Of a DNA stretch of 14,287 nucleotides, positions 13,292 through 14,287 are shown piece by piece. The position numbers and the translations under genes were made by a program. Below the pieces are notes generated by a model. It saw only the letters and a list, made by a program, of their open reading frames with translations. It did not search any database and was not told the DNA's origin. The stretch covers positions 1 through 14,287 of the forward strand of contig SFJG01000053.1 in the NCBI GenBank assembly GCA_004555955.1. Reading direction: 5' to 3'. Numbering within the stretch: the stretch's first letter is position 1; each line of letters starts with the position of its first letter. Source of the DNA: Bacteroidales bacterium. Lineage in GTDB: Bacteria; Bacteroidota; Bacteroidia; Bacteroidales; Muribaculaceae.

Positions 13292-14208
13292 TTCTGAAAA
13301 AGTTTCTTTTCAAGTTCGACAATGGCTGTGTTGAGGCGAGCAATGTCGTCGGCATTGTCGGTCATAGGTCGATGGTTGCGCATTCGCCACAATTTCAGGC
13401 ATTCAGTGGAGCGGTGCAGGGTGTGCTCCGACATGTGGGTGTCGGCAAAGCGTTCGTAGACGTATTCGACCGCCGTGTCGGAAGGATGAAGCATGTCGGA
13501 TGCGTAGAATCGGTAGTCGCGAAGTTCGTCGAGCAGAATCTCGTATGCCGGAAAGTATTCGCAACCGTCGACCGCTGTTGACAGGTTGTCGGCAGCGAGT
13601 CGCAGAATTGATTTGCTGAGGCTGTTGCCGGCGAGTCCGTCGCTGAGATGTCGTATGGGGCTGACGGTGAATATGATGCGCAGGTCGGGTAGGTGTCGAC
13701 GCAGCGTGGCAATGGTCTGTTGCCAGCGTTGACAGATTTCGTCGGGGCGAAGAAGTATGCGCCGGAAGTTCGACTGCGGAAGTTTGTGGCAATTTGCCAC
13801 AACGCGGTCGCCTGTATAGTAGACATATGCCGTGCCGAAAGTTACAATCATCACGTTGGTACGTTGCAGTGCCTCTTTGGCGGTGATTAGCGATTCGTTG
13901 ATGCCGTTGAGTGTGCGATTGATGTCGGCGGAGGAGAATCGGCTGTGATGGTCGAAGCTGTGCCATGTGCCGCGACTCTCAAACAGGTCGTCTGCCGAGT
14001 AGCGGTCTTTGTTTAGCAGAATGTCGATGGCGCGGGCGATGCTCATCGGGTTGTAGAGCGTGCCGAAAGGATTGATGCACACGTCGAACAGCCGTCGACG
14101 GAGTTGCTCGCCTACGTTGTCGGTAAAGCACGACCCCAAGAGCATTATCTTGTCGTCATAATCTATGGAAATGCCTTTTGGAATGTCTACTGTGGTCATC
14201 AATTTCAT
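13288..14208 (-). CDS. GSCFA domain-containing protein (SGNH-like)
   Basis: A 306-residue protein of the GSCFA family, named for its N-terminal motif, seen here as LGSCFTDNVG (24-33). Further conserved stretches are INPFGTLYNP (45-54), VTFGTAYVY (122-130), FTVSPIRHLSDG (180-191) and ASDMLHPSDTAVEYV (236-250). The Ser after Gly near the N-terminus and the late Asp-x-x-His recall SGNH/GDSL hydrolases, but the substrate is unknown. There is no signal peptide. The ATG at 14208 is chosen because the promoter's -7 element lies at 14229-14236; an in-frame TTG at 14241 is upstream of it. It is first in the operon with the MurF-Alr gene, overlapping it by 4 bases, so a cell-envelope link is plausible. 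Confidence 0.85.
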   Translation of the reverse strand: MKLMTTVDIPKGISIDYDDKIMLLGSCFTDNVGEQLRRRLFDVCINPFGTLYNPMSIARAIDILLNKDRYSADDLFESRGTWHSFDHHSRFSSADINRTLNGINESLITAKEALQRTNVMIVTFGTAYVYYTGDRVVANCHKLPQSNFRRILLRPDEICQRWQQTIATLRRHLPDLRIIFTVSPIRHLSDGLAGNSLSKSILRLAADNLSTAVDGCEYFPAYEILLDELRDYRFYASDMLHPSDTAVEYVYERFADTHMSEHTLHRSTECLKLWRMRNHRPMTDNADDIARLNTAIVELEKKLFQK

Positions 14209-14228
14209 AACTCTCGCTTTTGATAGTG

Positions 14229-14259
14229 CAAAATTACACAATACCGCTCAAAATTAAAA
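14229..14259 (-). promoter_or_regulatory. Promoter of the GSCFA-murF/alr-methyltransferase operon
   Basis: On the - strand TAATTTTG (14236-14229) is a full TAnnTTTG match, with TTTT 19 bases upstream (14259-14256) as a weak -33 element. The start codon at 14208 leaves a leader of about 15 bases. It would drive all three genes down to 9431, since no other promoter or terminator is seen between them. Confidence 0.65.
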
Positions 14260-14287
14260 ACTGCCGGGGTCGGTTTTTTCGTGTCGA

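Overview
The window looks like a chromosomal segment of a Bacteroidales bacterium (phylum Bacteroidota). Four signs point there. Promoters fit the Bacteroidetes primary-sigma pattern (a TTTG-like -33 element, 19-20 bases, then TAnnTTTG). It carries a fused MurF-alanine racemase, an UpxY-type NusG paralogue and a DUF3332-like lipoprotein. A gut family such as Muribaculaceae is possible, but the sequence alone does not prove it. No rRNA, tRNA, CRISPR array, transposase or phage gene was seen.

Layout. Bases 1-646 hold no convincing gene. They contain a possible terminator, two degenerate 7-base repeat arrays, a cluster of small hairpins with a shared loop, and a tandem repeat whose second copy carries the promoter of the first gene. 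Bases 647-2857 hold a nitroreductase (+), converging on a cytoplasmic CBM9-like protein and a LysE-family exporter (both -). Bases 3015-4964 form a tight + strand operon: two FdtA/QdtA-like sugar-nucleotide ketoisomerases in tandem, then a DegT-family PLP aminotransferase. Together they could turn dTDP-4-keto-6-deoxyglucose into a 3-amino-3,6-dideoxyhexose for surface glycans. On the - strand follow a DUF3332-like lipoprotein, UDP-glucose 6-dehydrogenase (UDP-glucuronate supply) and an UpxY-like antiterminator. This middle part therefore has a surface-polysaccharide flavour, but it contains no glycosyltransferase, flippase or polymerase.

Bases 7870-9303 are a + strand pair, nucleoside diphosphate kinase and a secreted M23/LysM peptidase, closed by a strong intrinsic terminator. 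A third 7-base repeat array follows and runs into the 3' end of the next gene. Bases 9431-14208 are a - strand operon, in transcription order: GSCFA-domain protein, MurF-Alr fusion (cell-wall precursor synthesis and D-alanine supply), and an RsmF-like rRNA cytosine methyltransferase. The first two overlap by 4 bases and the last two are 9 bases apart.

The genes are mostly familiar families. The less explained content is in the DNA between them: period-7 arrays, hairpins with a common 13-base core, a promoter inside a repeat, promoters so close to start codons that transcripts should be leaderless or nearly so, and hairpins packed into convergent gene ends. I found no clear case for a wholly new multi-gene system. 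The tandem ketoisomerases, one of which lacks half of a His-x-His pair, are the best protein-level lead.
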